From NCBI GenBank assembly GCA_037443565.1, contig JBBIOB010000014.1, positions 1 to 58,263 on the forward strand: a DNA stretch of 58,263 nucleotides, given 5' to 3'. This document shows, piece by piece, positions 51,359 through 58,263 of this stretch (its first letter is position 1; every line of letters begins with the position of its first letter). Under the pieces are notes generated by a model. It searched no databases, was not told where the DNA came from, and was given only the letters and a program-made list of their open reading frames with translations. This DNA is from Fervidifonticultor_A sp037443565. GTDB taxonomy: Bacteria > Sysuimicrobiota > Sysuimicrobiia > Sysuimicrobiales > Humicultoraceae. Both the position numbers and the translations under genes were made by a program.

Positions 51359-52222
51359 CTACTCCTGCCGGACGACCATGCGGACATAGGGGATCGAGAC
51401 GAGCAGCAACAACACGGTCATGGCGATCGCCATCGCCGACGCATATTCGAACTTGAAGAACTGGAAGTACTGCTTGAAGACCTGCGTCGAGAGCACCTCG
51501 CTCAGCGTACCCGGTCCGCCGCCGGTCATCGCCTGGATCAGGCCGAACCGGCGCGTCTCCCAGATCGTGTCGAGCGCCAGGGCGACGATGAACACCCGCC
51601 GCAGTCCAGGCAGCGTCACGTGCCGGAACCGCTGGAGCGACCCGCCGCCGTCGATCGCGGCGGCCTCGTACAGCTCGAGCGGGATGCTCTGCAGCCCGGC
51701 CAGGAAGATGATCATGATGAACGGGAACCCGCGCCAGACATTGGCCAGGATGACGCTGGGCAGCACCAGGCTGGAGTCGGTGAGCCAATCCACGGGAGCG
51801 GCGATCAGGCCCAGCCGGAGCAGCGCATCGTTGAGCACGCCGTAGAGGGGGTTGAGGATCCACTTCCAGATGATCCCGGCCACCACGTCCGGCACGACCC
51901 ACGGCAGCAGCGCCAGGATGCGGATGCCGGTACGACCCCACATGGGCCGGTTCAGCACCAGCGCCATGCTGAGTCCGACGACGACGTGCAGCGCCACGCT
52001 CGCTGCAACGAATACCGCCGTCTGCCAGATCACCTGCCCGAAGAGCCCGTCGTGCAGCAGAGTGATGTACTGATCCAGGGTGAACCCCGGCCGCCCGCGG
52101 GGGGCAAGGCTCATCCGCAGGCTGTGATACGCCGGATAGGCCAGGACCACGACCAGCATCAGGATCGTCGGGGCGATGAAGACGTATCCCAAGTGCCGGT
52201 CCCTGAGGCGAAGGGCTCGCAT
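51359..52222 (-). CDS. Carbohydrate ABC transporter permease (MalF type)
   Basis: A 287-residue permease with six helices. The opening LGYVFIAPTILMLVVVLAYPAYHSLRMSL and the EAA loop (ELYEAAAIDGGGSLQRFRHVTLP) are typical of sugar ABC systems. It pairs with the following MalG-type permease and the preceding binding protein. No ATPase gene is encoded in this operon, so a shared MsmX/UgpC-type ATPase elsewhere is likely. Confidence 0.94.
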   Translation of the reverse strand: MRALRLRDRHLGYVFIAPTILMLVVVLAYPAYHSLRMSLAPRGRPGFTLDQYITLLHDGLFGQVIWQTAVFVAASVALHVVVGLSMALVLNRPMWGRTGIRILALLPWVVPDVVAGIIWKWILNPLYGVLNDALLRLGLIAAPVDWLTDSSLVLPSVILANVWRGFPFIMIIFLAGLQSIPLELYEAAAIDGGGSLQRFRHVTLPGLRRVFIVALALDTIWETRRFGLIQAMTGGGPGTLSEVLSTQVFKQYFQFFKFEYASAMAIAMTVLLLLVSIPYVRMVVRQE

Positions 52223-52283
52223 GGCTTCCCCGCGGGATCAAGCGGGGGAGGCAGGCATGCGCCGGCCTCCCCCCGAGGACGAG

Positions 52284-53600
52284 CTAGCGTGCGCCCAGCG
52301 CGGCGTTGGCGCGGGCGTGGGCGTCCGCGAGCGCCCGCTCAGGCGTCTTGGCGCCGGTGATGGCCTCCTGCAGCGCAGTGGCGAAGGCGTCGAAGATCTC
52401 GGGCCACTCCCGGATAAACGGTTCGAGCCTGGCGTTCTTCAACTCTGAGACGATCACGCGCGAGAACTTGTCCTGCTGCACCATGGGCAGGACGTTCACG
52501 TCCTTGCGCGACGAGATGACCCGGTTGTCGAGGAAGAACTTCTTCTCGGTCTCCTTGCTGGTCAGGAACTTGATGAATCTCCAGGCGGCGTCCGGATGCC
52601 GGGTGTGCGGGCTCATGATCCACCCGGACAGCCAGGCGGCGGTGATCGGCTTGCTGCCAGGCGCCACGGGCACGGCCGTAGCCTCCAGCGTGGTCGCCGC
52701 CCTCAGCGCCGGGTTGATGTTGTTGATGATCGGATAGGACCAGCCCGAGCCGATCTTCATGGCCACGCGGCTGTGCGCCATCTGCGTGCGCACGTCGCCG
52801 GGGCCGAAGGTCGTCACGCCGGGGGGCAGCACCTTGTGCACCGTGGCCAGCTCGACGATGAAGTTGAAGGCGCGCTGGAACTCGGGCGTGTTCATGGCCG
52901 ACCGCCGGCCGTCAGGCGTCAGGAAGTCGGCCCCGAAGCTCCAGACGAACGGCGCGATGCGCAGAGGCAGCCCCGGGTTCTTCGAGGCGGGGATACTGAA
53001 GCCCCACTGGTCGATGCGCCCGTCGCCGGTCGAGTCGCGGGTCAGCCGCTTGGTGTAGTCGACGAACTCGGCCCACGTCTTCGGAGGCCTGTTCGGGTCA
53101 AGCCCCGCGGCCCGAAACATCTCGCGGTTGTACACGAGGACCATCGACATGAAGTCGCCCGGCATCGCCTTGAGCTTGCCGTCGTGGGTCAGCATTTTGA
53201 TGGGAAACTCGTACCAGGGATCGAGGAAGCCGCGACCTTCCCTCTGGATGAAGGGCGTCAGGTCCGCGGCGCACCCCAGCTCGAAAAACATAGGCAGCGA
53301 GAAGTTGTGCAGCTTGACGACGTCCGGCATCCGGCGGGCGGCGCACTCCGCCTGGTACCGGGGCTCCTTCTCGCCGTAGGAGATCGGTTCGGCCGTGATT
53401 CGGATGCCCGGATTCTGGCTCTCGAAGATGCTGATGGCCTCACGCAGCGACCGGCCCCAGACGGTCTCGACGAGGTGCCAGTTCGAGAACCGCAGGGTGA
53501 CGGCTTCGCCGGCCTGGGCGGGAATGAACGTACCGGCGACCAGCACCACGACGAGCGTGGCCATGAGTCGCCTGGGCAGGGACGATGGGTCCTTTCGCAT
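52284..53600 (-). CDS. Extracellular sugar-binding protein (ABC family 1)
   Basis: A 438-residue solute-binding protein. The signal peptide is RRLMATLVVVLVAGTFIPAQAG, with no lipobox cysteine. VTLRFSNWHLVETVW and GDFMSMVLVYNREMFRAAGL are family-typical, and the C-terminus has AAWRFIKFLTSKETEKKF. It delivers an oligosaccharide or sugar acid to the two permeases. ATG 53600 is preferred because GGAGG lies 9 bp upstream; a GTG six bases earlier overlaps that site. First gene of the operon. Confidence 0.94.
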   Translation of the reverse strand: MRKDPSSLPRRLMATLVVVLVAGTFIPAQAGEAVTLRFSNWHLVETVWGRSLREAISIFESQNPGIRITAEPISYGEKEPRYQAECAARRMPDVVKLHNFSLPMFFELGCAADLTPFIQREGRGFLDPWYEFPIKMLTHDGKLKAMPGDFMSMVLVYNREMFRAAGLDPNRPPKTWAEFVDYTKRLTRDSTGDGRIDQWGFSIPASKNPGLPLRIAPFVWSFGADFLTPDGRRSAMNTPEFQRAFNFIVELATVHKVLPPGVTTFGPGDVRTQMAHSRVAMKIGSGWSYPIINNINPALRAATTLEATAVPVAPGSKPITAAWLSGWIMSPHTRHPDAAWRFIKFLTSKETEKKFFLDNRVISSRKDVNVLPMVQQDKFSRVIVSELKNARLEPFIREWPEIFDAFATALQEAITGAKTPERALADAHARANAALGAR

Positions 53601-53648
53601 CTCCACTCACCTCCAGAGATGAGCGTCTCGGTGCTGCAGGGTTTCGTT

Positions 53649-53672
53649 GTCCGCGATACGGACATATTGTCC
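53649..53672. promoter_or_regulatory. Overlapping inverted repeats, candidate IclR operator
   Basis: Two perfect inverted repeats share a half-site: GTCCG-CGATA-CGGAC (53649-53663) and GGACA-TAT-TGTCC (53660-53672). They lie just downstream of the predicted +1 of the sugar operon promoter. The operon's own IclR regulator is the natural candidate to bind them. Confidence 0.6.
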
Positions 53673-53681
53673 CTATAGCGA

Positions 53682-53711
53682 ATCATAAGCGGCGTGGCAG
53701 GGTCCGGTCAA
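53682..53711 (-). promoter_or_regulatory. Promoter of the carbohydrate operon
   Basis: On the minus strand TTGACC (53706-53711) and TATGAT (53682-53687) are separated by 18 bp. Predicted start near 53675, beside the inverted repeats. The insertion sequence ends only about 8 bp upstream of the -35 box. Confidence 0.6.
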
Positions 53712-53718
53712 CCGGCCC

Positions 53719-53768
53719 CGTGTTGACTCATCTCAAAACCTTACTTTCCATGGCCCTGTTGACTCATC
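53719..53768. repeat. Left terminal repeat of the deleted insertion sequence
   Basis: Contains TGTTGACTCATC twice (53721-53732 and 53757-53768), 36 bp apart, with CTTACTTTCC between. Reverse-complemented, it aligns with the repeat at 54520-54568. The transposase stop codon lies within it. Confidence 0.75.
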
Positions 53769-54471
53769 GTAGATCGTTGTCGGCGTCGAGGCCGCGTAAG
53801 GGAAAGGGCAGGCGCGCTCGGATGGTGGTGAGGGCCTGGAAGGCGCGCCGTTGGCTGCGGTTGACGAGGGCCTGCGGTTCGAACCAGGCGGTGGCCATAT
53901 CGACGACCGACAAGGTCTGGACGAACTCGCCGTGCGCGGAGGCCCCGCAGTGGGCGACGAGATCCATTTCCGTGAAGCCAGGGTGGTGCTCATCCCACTG
54001 GGCGAAGGTGCGGATCGGGATGTGCAGCTTGAGCAGGCTGCCGGGTCGGGTGGTGGAGACGCCCCGGGGCTTAAGGCGGCGACGATAGGGCGCCAGTTTG
54101 CGGTCGATCGTCGCCGGGCTCATCTGGAGCAGGGCCGCCTGAATGCGCGGCGGGAGCTGCAGCGCGTCGCAGCGCGCCAGGGTCTCCAGCAGGGGCCCGA
54201 GGAAGGGGTGCAGGCGCTTGCTGCACAGGCCGCCGGAGGCCTCCCAGAGCCGCCGGAGGGCGTCGACGACCGGGGCGTCATAGCGGACCCGGCCCGGGCG
54301 CCGCGGGCGCGCGGGCGGAGGCCCATGGCGCAGGAGACTGAGGGCGTACTTGCGGTGATAGCCGGTGGCCATCGTGAAGGCGTCCAGGATCCTGGTCTTC
54401 TCCAGCTTGGGGGCTGAGCGGTAGTGGGGATGCAGGGCGTGGAGGAGCTGGCGCTTGGCAAGGGGCGACAT
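53764..54471 (-). pseudogene. Transposase with integrase-type catalytic domain, C-terminally truncated
   Basis: About 235 residues remain. The N-terminal part (EKTRILDAFTMATGYHRKYALSLL) is typical of a DDE integrase-core transposase family. The first catalytic Asp is in FTEMDLVAHCG, with the following VVDMATAW block present. The reading frame stops right after PLRGLDADND, where family members normally continue into the second catalytic block (DNGxEF) and over 100 more residues. The C-terminal half and the Glu of the triad are therefore lost. ATG 54471 is the first convincing start; the frame is open to 54564, inside the right repeat. Confidence 0.8.
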
Positions 54472-54519
54472 GGGCCTGACCGAACCTCCGATCCTGGAGA
54501 TGAGCTCGGTCAGATTTTC

Positions 54520-54568
54520 GATGAGGCAACCGCCCCGCGCAAAGTGAGATTTCCGGTGAGGCAATGCG
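54520..54568. repeat. Right terminal repeat of the deleted insertion sequence
   Basis: GATGAGGCAAC (54520-54530), then AAAGTGAGATTT, then GTGAGGCAATGCG. Aligns with the reverse complement of 53719-53768 with one gap. Confidence 0.72.
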
Positions 54569-54613
54569 CGGTCTGGAACCGATACCCCGCGTATGCTACG
54601 CTAAGCTGGTCGC

Positions 54614-54708
54614 GGAGGAGTACGGTAGCCCGGTAACCGGCCCGCCTGCTAAGCGGGTGGACGGGTGATGAGCCCGTCTCGCGGGTTCAAATCCCGCCTC
54701 CTCCGCCA
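54614..54708 (+). tRNA. tRNA-Ser (anticodon GCU)
   Basis: Acceptor stem GGAGGAG pairs with CTCCTCC (54698-54704), discriminator G, encoded CCA. Anticodon stem-loop CCCGC-CTGCTAA-GCGGG gives GCU. A long variable arm (GACGGG/CCCGTC) identifies a class II serine tRNA. T arm GCGGG-TTCAAAT-CCCGC. It lies just outside the insertion sequence. Confidence 0.97.
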
Positions 54709-54745
54709 TCGCTTTTCAGCCCCCCATCTGCGGAGGTGAGACCGC

Positions 54746-55156
54746 GTGGCGAGCCTCAACTACCCGGCAGTGCTGGTCGCGGCAGTCCTCAACATGGTCA
54801 TCGGCGCCCTCTGGTACTCTCCCGCGCTCCTGGGCAAGCGGTGGATGGATCTGGTCGGGCTCAAGCCTGAAGACGTCCAACGGCGGATGGCCGGCGCCCC
54901 CCGGATGTATGGCCTCGCGTTTGTCGCCTCCCTCCTGATGGCCTACGCGCTCGCCAGAATCGTATGGTACTCAGGGGTCGCCACGGTGACGGGCGGCGCG
55001 GCGATCGGCCTGCTGGCGTGGCTCGGCTTCGTCGCGACGACCCACGGCGTCAACTACCTGTTTGAGGGACGGCCCGCGCGCCTCTACTGGATCAACACCG
55101 GATACCCGCTGGCATCGCTGGTCATCATGGGCGCGCTGCTGGCGGTGTGGTCGTAA
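54746..55156 (+). CDS. DUF1761 membrane protein
   Basis: A 136-residue integral membrane protein with four helices. Family signs are NMVIGALWYSPALLGKRWMDLVG near the start and GFVATTHGVNYLFEGRPARLYWINTGY in the second half. No function is known. The GTG at 54746 follows GGAGGTGA. The downstream VOC gene lies 20 bp later and probably shares its transcript. Confidence 0.9.
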   Translation: MASLNYPAVLVAAVLNMVIGALWYSPALLGKRWMDLVGLKPEDVQRRMAGAPRMYGLAFVASLLMAYALARIVWYSGVATVTGGAAIGLLAWLGFVATTHGVNYLFEGRPARLYWINTGYPLASLVIMGALLAVWS

Positions 55157-55176
55157 GCTCAGAACAAGGGGATGGC

Positions 55177-55569
55177 ATGTCCAATCCAGTTGCGCACTTC
55201 GAGATCTACGGCGATGACCCCCAGAAGCTCGCGGGGTTCTACCAGGACCTGTTCGGCTGGAAGATCGAATCGGTGCCGGGCATGGAGTACTGGATGATCT
55301 CCACTGTCCCCACCGACGACAAGGGCATGCCCACGCAGCCCGGCGGGATCAACGGCGGCATGATGAAGCGCCCGATGCCCGAGGCTCGGCAGTGGCTGAA
55401 CTACGTATCGGTCCCCTCGCTCGACACCGCCGTTGAGAAACTGCGCAGCCTCGGTGGGTCGGTGCTCCGGGCGAAGACGCCGGTTCCGAAGATGGGATGG
55501 TTCGCAGTGGTGGCCGACCCGGAGATGAACACCTTCGGGATCTGGCAGGACGATCCGAACGCCGGGTAG
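55177..55569 (+). CDS. VOC-family (glyoxalase/bleomycin resistance fold) protein
   Basis: A 130-residue single-module VOC protein. It opens with VAHFEIYGDDPQKLAGFYQDLFGW and ends WFAVVADPEMNTFGIWQDD, both typical. Members bind metals and act as lyases, dioxygenases or drug-binding proteins; this small subtype is usually unassigned. ATG 55177 follows AAGGGGA. Its stop is adjacent to the convergent ChaN-like gene. Confidence 0.9.
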   Translation: MSNPVAHFEIYGDDPQKLAGFYQDLFGWKIESVPGMEYWMISTVPTDDKGMPTQPGGINGGMMKRPMPEARQWLNYVSVPSLDTAVEKLRSLGGSVLRAKTPVPKMGWFAVVADPEMNTFGIWQDDPNAG

Positions 55570-56475
55570 CTACCGCTCCTCCGTCACCCACACGAAATCG
55601 GCCCTGGGACCATGCCGGGGATCCGGCATGACGAGTCCGCGCGCGTCCTCATCGCTCAGCCCGTAGCGGTTGACCTGGGAGATGACCAGGACGTCGCGGA
55701 GCCCGCGGACCCGCAGCCGGTCGGGGAGCCCGCCTCCGTAGCTGGCGTGGAAGTCCCCGACGATGATAACCAGCACCTGCTCGGGATTGGCCCGCGCGAA
55801 CTCGGCCGCCTGCCACGCCATGGTGTCGTCCCACGCGCTCTGCGCCAGGAAGTAGTTGCGCAGCGCCGCCTCGGACATCGCGCCGTGCTGCCCCATGGCC
55901 GCCCGAAACCGCTCGAAGTAGCGTTCGCGGCCCGGCTGGAAGTCCGGCGGCAGCAGGCCGCGCTCGTCGTCTGAGAGACCCGCAAGGCCCCGCTGCGCGA
56001 GCGCCCGCGTCAAGGGCGGAGGCGCGTTCAGGGCGAGGGCACGACCGCCGACGTCCCGGGAGAAGAGGACCAGCGGCCGGTACCAGTCAAAGGGATACCC
56101 GCCCCAGCGTACCGCCCGCAGGAACTCGTCCTCGGGAATCTCGCCGCGTGTGTAGCGATCAACCCAGGGCTGATCTGTGTAGGAGAGGAACTCGAGCCCC
56201 ACGCTGACGTTCAATCCGCGGGCCCGAAGCACGAGCAGCACCGCGAGCTGGTTGACGTGGTGGCCGGCGAGGTTGTGCTGCTCGCCGACGACGATGACGT
56301 ACCCGGGCCGGACACCAGCGAGCGCCCGTTCGAGGCTCACGGCCTGCCCGGTGTGCCCGTCATACAGCCCCGGCGCCCGGGCGGCAAGTGCGGGGGGAGT
56401 GACCACGAGCCACGCGAAGGCGAAGACCGCAGGGGCAATGCGCGTAAGCAGATGCGGTCTCAGTATGCGGGCCAC
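55570..56475 (-). CDS. ChaN-family (DUF399) exported protein
   Basis: A 301-residue exported protein. The signal peptide is about residues 1-32 (IAPAVFAFAWLVVTPPALAA). The ChaN core has VIVVGEQHNLAGHHVNQ, VGLEFLSYTDQPWVDRY and VIIVGDFHASYGGGLPDRL. ChaN-like proteins are linked to heme or iron handling, with conserved His/Glu residues visible here in GEQHN and GDFH. No lipobox is clear. GTG start. Confidence 0.88.
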   Translation of the reverse strand: MARILRPHLLTRIAPAVFAFAWLVVTPPALAARAPGLYDGHTGQAVSLERALAGVRPGYVIVVGEQHNLAGHHVNQLAVLLVLRARGLNVSVGLEFLSYTDQPWVDRYTRGEIPEDEFLRAVRWGGYPFDWYRPLVLFSRDVGGRALALNAPPPLTRALAQRGLAGLSDDERGLLPPDFQPGRERYFERFRAAMGQHGAMSEAALRNYFLAQSAWDDTMAWQAAEFARANPEQVLVIIVGDFHASYGGGLPDRLRVRGLRDVLVISQVNRYGLSDEDARGLVMPDPRHGPRADFVWVTEER

Positions 56476-56790
56476 GAGGCCAGCTCCGCGGACATGCCCT
56501 CTTCAGCCACGGCCTCTTCGGCCTGGGGGTCGAGCCACGGAACACCTGCAGGCATGACGATGTGTCATACCCGACTGCCTGTCAAACCCTGGCGCACAAC
56601 CTGGTCACGAGCAACCGGCGAGCAGACGCGATACCTGCGCTGAGGATCACGGTCCGTGCCGGGGTCTGTTGGCGGACGACGCTTCGAACTCCTGTCCGCG
56701 GGCGGTCCGGCGTCCCCTGGCAGGGCGGACGGTGACCTGCTACAATACCCGATGCTGGCCACCGGCGTATGCCGGTGGCTGCTTCACCGC
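56476..56790. other. Intergenic region before tRNA-Arg
   Basis: 315 bp between the ChaN-like start and the tRNA. No open frame has coding character. It holds the upstream region of the ChaN-like gene, a small GGCATGACGATGTGTCATACC inverted repeat (about 56552-56572) and the tRNA promoter. Nothing else is recognised. Confidence 0.6.
56738..56746 (+). promoter_or_regulatory. Extended -10 promoter of tRNA-Arg
   Basis: TGC plus TACAAT, 44 bp before the tRNA. Same element as at 20791-20799. Confidence 0.6.
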
Positions 56791-56866
56791 GCGCCCGTAG
56801 CTCAGCGGATAGAGCGTTGGCCTGCGGAGCCAAAGGTCGTGGGTTCAAGTCCCGCCGGGCGCGCCA
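56791..56866 (+). tRNA. tRNA-Arg (anticodon GCG)
   Basis: 76-nt cloverleaf with encoded CCA. Acceptor GCGCCCG/CGGGCGC, discriminator G. D arm GCTC/GAGC, anticodon arm TTGGC-CTGCGGA-GCCAA giving GCG, T arm GTGGG-TTCAAGT-CCCGC. An integrase gene begins 84 bp beyond its 3' end. Confidence 0.97.
56844..56866 (+). other. Candidate attachment-site core in the tRNA-Arg 3' end
   Basis: Tyrosine recombinases commonly use tRNA 3' ends as attachment cores and keep the tRNA intact. The T-arm to CCA segment faces the integrase here. A matching direct repeat would mark the other end of the element, which lies beyond this window, so the site is inferred from position. Confidence 0.5.
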
Positions 56867-56936
56867 GAATCCCCAGTCAGGACGCGGTTTTTGGCTTACC
56901 CCCCGCCCCTGGGGTTCCTCCCAGAAGCCACCGAAT

Positions 56937-56955
56937 TGATTAGAGACTGATTAGA
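56937..56955. repeat. Direct repeat TGATTAGA x2 at the integrase 3' end
   Basis: TGATTAGA occurs at 56937-56944 and 56948-56955, an 11-bp step. The second copy covers the integrase stop codon. Such repeats between att core and int can be integrase arm sites; unproven. Confidence 0.4.
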
Positions 56956-58114
56956 TAGATAGGATTCGGTCCATCACCCGGGCCGCCTCGACCTGCTGAT
57001 CCGGCAAGTGCGCCGCGTACCGGTCCATAGTGAACGCCGCTCGGCTGTGACCGGCCCGTTCCTGGATCGCCTTGATCGGGACACCTTCGGCCTCCAGCCG
57101 CGTGATGTGCCAGTGCCGTATATCGTATGGCCGGATACGGGGCACCTTGGCCCGCTCGATGACAGCGCTGAAGTCACGCTGCACCACGTTGTGCCAGTGG
57201 AGTGGCCGCCCGTTTCGCTGGGTGAATAGCAGATCGAAATCATGCCAGCGCGGACATCGGGGATTTCGACATCGTTCTTCATCGGTGCACAGGCCTCTTC
57301 GAAGGCGCTCCTCGGCCTGCTGCCTCAGTAGTGCTCGGAGTTCGCGGACGACTTCCTCAGGCAAGCGAATCGGCCGCCGCGAATGTGGCGTCTTCAGGGT
57401 GGAGAAGGAGAATCCGCCACCCCGAGGTCGCTCAAGACTCTGGCTCATATGCAGCACGCCGTGATCGAGATCCACGTCCCGGCGGCGGATTGCCACGATT
57501 TCTCCACCTGGCCGGATACCTGTCGTGATCAGCAGCAAATAGACCGGGTAATAGCGAGAAGACCGTCTGGCCTCTCCTAAGAACCACAGCGCCTCCTCGG
57601 GCGTCCATAGAACCGGCCGGTACTCCCGAGCCTTGGGCGTCTCAATGGGATCACAGGGGTTGGCGAGGATGAGTTGAAGCCGAACTGCATGGTTGAGGGC
57701 GGCCCGAAGGATCTTGAAGATCCGCTGCGGATCAACCCGCTGGAACGTGGCGAAGAAGTCCTCGACAGTCGCCGGGGCAAGTTTCGCAAGGGGAATGTGC
57801 CCGAGCCGGGGTTTGATGTGCCTACGGATCAGGCATTCTCTCGCGCGGAGCTCAACCTCACCGCAACGCGATTTCGCTGCCGTGCGAAGCCACCGGTCGA
57901 GAAAATCTGCGAGGCGCAGGCGCGTAGACCCGCGAGGGCCAACACCCGAACCGTACCCGGGGTTCGTTGCTACGTGCACAAGAAACGCTTCGGCTTCCCG
58001 CTCGTTCTTGAAGCCAGAGATCCATTTGTAGCGTCGCTTGCCCGTCGCAGCCTCGAAACCCGGGTACAGCACTGCGTAGACTGTGTCACCCCGCCGCACG
58101 ACGGAGCCCCGCAT
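56951..58114 (-). CDS. Tyrosine-type site-specific recombinase (integrase)
   Basis: A 387-residue phage-type integrase. An N-terminal arm-binding region (about 1-60) is followed by a SAM-like core-binding domain and the catalytic domain. The first catalytic Arg lies in TTGIRPGGE. Box II reads RPYDIRHWH, with the usual first His replaced by Tyr. The next His is in AGHSRAAF and the nucleophile Tyr in MDRYAAH. A small Cys cluster (CRNPRCPRWH) interrupts the catalytic domain and may bind zinc. ATG 58114 follows GAGGG. It lies beside tRNA-Arg, so it most likely integrated there. Confidence 0.93.
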   Translation of the reverse strand: MRGSVVRRGDTVYAVLYPGFEAATGKRRYKWISGFKNEREAEAFLVHVATNPGYGSGVGPRGSTRLRLADFLDRWLRTAAKSRCGEVELRARECLIRRHIKPRLGHIPLAKLAPATVEDFFATFQRVDPQRIFKILRAALNHAVRLQLILANPCDPIETPKAREYRPVLWTPEEALWFLGEARRSSRYYPVYLLLITTGIRPGGEIVAIRRRDVDLDHGVLHMSQSLERPRGGGFSFSTLKTPHSRRPIRLPEEVVRELRALLRQQAEERLRRGLCTDEERCRNPRCPRWHDFDLLFTQRNGRPLHWHNVVQRDFSAVIERAKVPRIRPYDIRHWHITRLEAEGVPIKAIQERAGHSRAAFTMDRYAAHLPDQQVEAARVMDRILSI

Positions 58115-58224
58115 GGTAAGCCCTCCCCTCCAAACTCGGGATGGAGAGGCACGATGAAAGCGCTTGTGCACCGACGTAGTAAGGGAAAAGGAAGCCGAGC
58201 CTTCACGAGGGGACGGTGCACAAG

Positions 58225-58263
58225 ATGCTATACGTGGGTGTGGATGCCAGTAAGGCGACGTCG
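58225..58263 (+). CDS. IS110-family transposase, N-terminal fragment cut by window end
   Basis: Thirteen codons run in frame to the end of the window (MLYVGVDASKATS). This matches the N-terminal RuvC-like start of IS110-type DEDD transposases, with the first catalytic Asp in VGVDASK. GAGGGGA stands upstream of the ATG. It lies inside the integrated element, divergent from the integrase. Confidence 0.65.
   Translation, partial: MLYVGVDASKATS

Larger units (their letters stand above)
53719..54568 (-). mobile_element. Internally deleted insertion sequence with both terminal repeats
   Basis: About 850 bp bounded by imperfect inverted repeats of about 50 bp. Each end contains two copies of a GATGAGTCAAC-like motif, and about two thirds of aligned positions match by eye. 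The enclosed transposase is cut off immediately before the left repeat, so DNA has been lost internally while both ends survive. It could be mobilised only by a full-length relative. Exact outer boundaries may extend several bases and no target duplication was identified. Confidence 0.75.

Overview
The window is roughly two-thirds G+C, carries about 58 densely packed protein genes and two tRNA genes, and uses many GTG starts and 4-bp ATGA/GTGA stop-start overlaps. The gene repertoire suggests a free-living, deep-branching or Gram-positive-type bacterium from a sediment, soil or warm habitat. Supporting genes include classical menaquinone synthesis, NrfHA nitrite ammonification, DUF3048/DUF309/DUF1844/DUF378 proteins, a TAXI-TRAP transporter and a DUF1501/DUF1800 pair. 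Chloroflexota, Armatimonadota or CSP1-3-like lineages are possible, but no rRNA is present and the taxon is an inference.

Layout. 1-4881 (+): the end of an amino-acid-type ABC ATPase, an amidohydrolase, and a metallophosphoesterase-like protein with eroded metal ligands, overlapping an SMC-like membrane-anchored ATPase. 4878-8574 (-): a metal-themed operon with a secreted Met/Gly-rich PepSY-like protein, a SHOCT membrane protein, a cupredoxin, an OmpR-type regulator and a histidine kinase with a Met-rich sensor loop. Four 6-bp repeats at exact 11-bp steps (8632-8670) lie upstream and look like an OmpR/PhoB-class operator. 8716-12488 (+): a radical-SAM AmrS-type protein whose third cluster cysteine is split by a 386-residue intein with a homing endonuclease domain, then an esterase and an acetyltransferase. 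12505-14259 (-): nrfH-nrfA.

14409-21936: mixed housekeeping genes (long-form NDK, DUF3048, gamma-glutamyltransferase, DUF378, convergent overlapping mutY and nth, M24 peptidase). 22026-30753 (-): a menaquinone operon headed by a TetR regulator (tetR-menF-D-H-B-A-E-ubiE, no menC). It has a TTGACA-17-TAGTCT promoter whose predicted start sits on a perfect 18-bp palindrome. The menaquinone could feed NrfHA. 30976-37174: a membrane protein of unknown function, an inositol-phosphatase family protein, DUF1501/DUF1800 and a bactofilin-type protein. 37261-46643 (+): acetyltransferase, a histidine-phosphatase-fold protein lacking its catalytic R-H pair, threonine dehydratase, a UroD-like protein, a TAXI-TRAP transporter with DUF1850, DUF1844, DUF309 and an M20 peptidase.

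46659-53600 (-): a carbohydrate uptake and oxidation operon (binding protein, two permeases, zinc dehydrogenase, SDR, LDH2-type dehydrogenase, IclR regulator) with no ATPase gene. It has a TTGACC-18-TATGAT promoter and overlapping inverted repeats just downstream of +1. An internally deleted insertion sequence with both ends present (about 53719-54568) lies directly upstream. 54614-58263: tRNA-Ser(GCU), small genes, a ChaN-like protein, then tRNA-Arg(GCG) followed by a tyrosine recombinase and the first 13 codons of an IS110-type transposase. This is the edge of an integrated element running out of the window.
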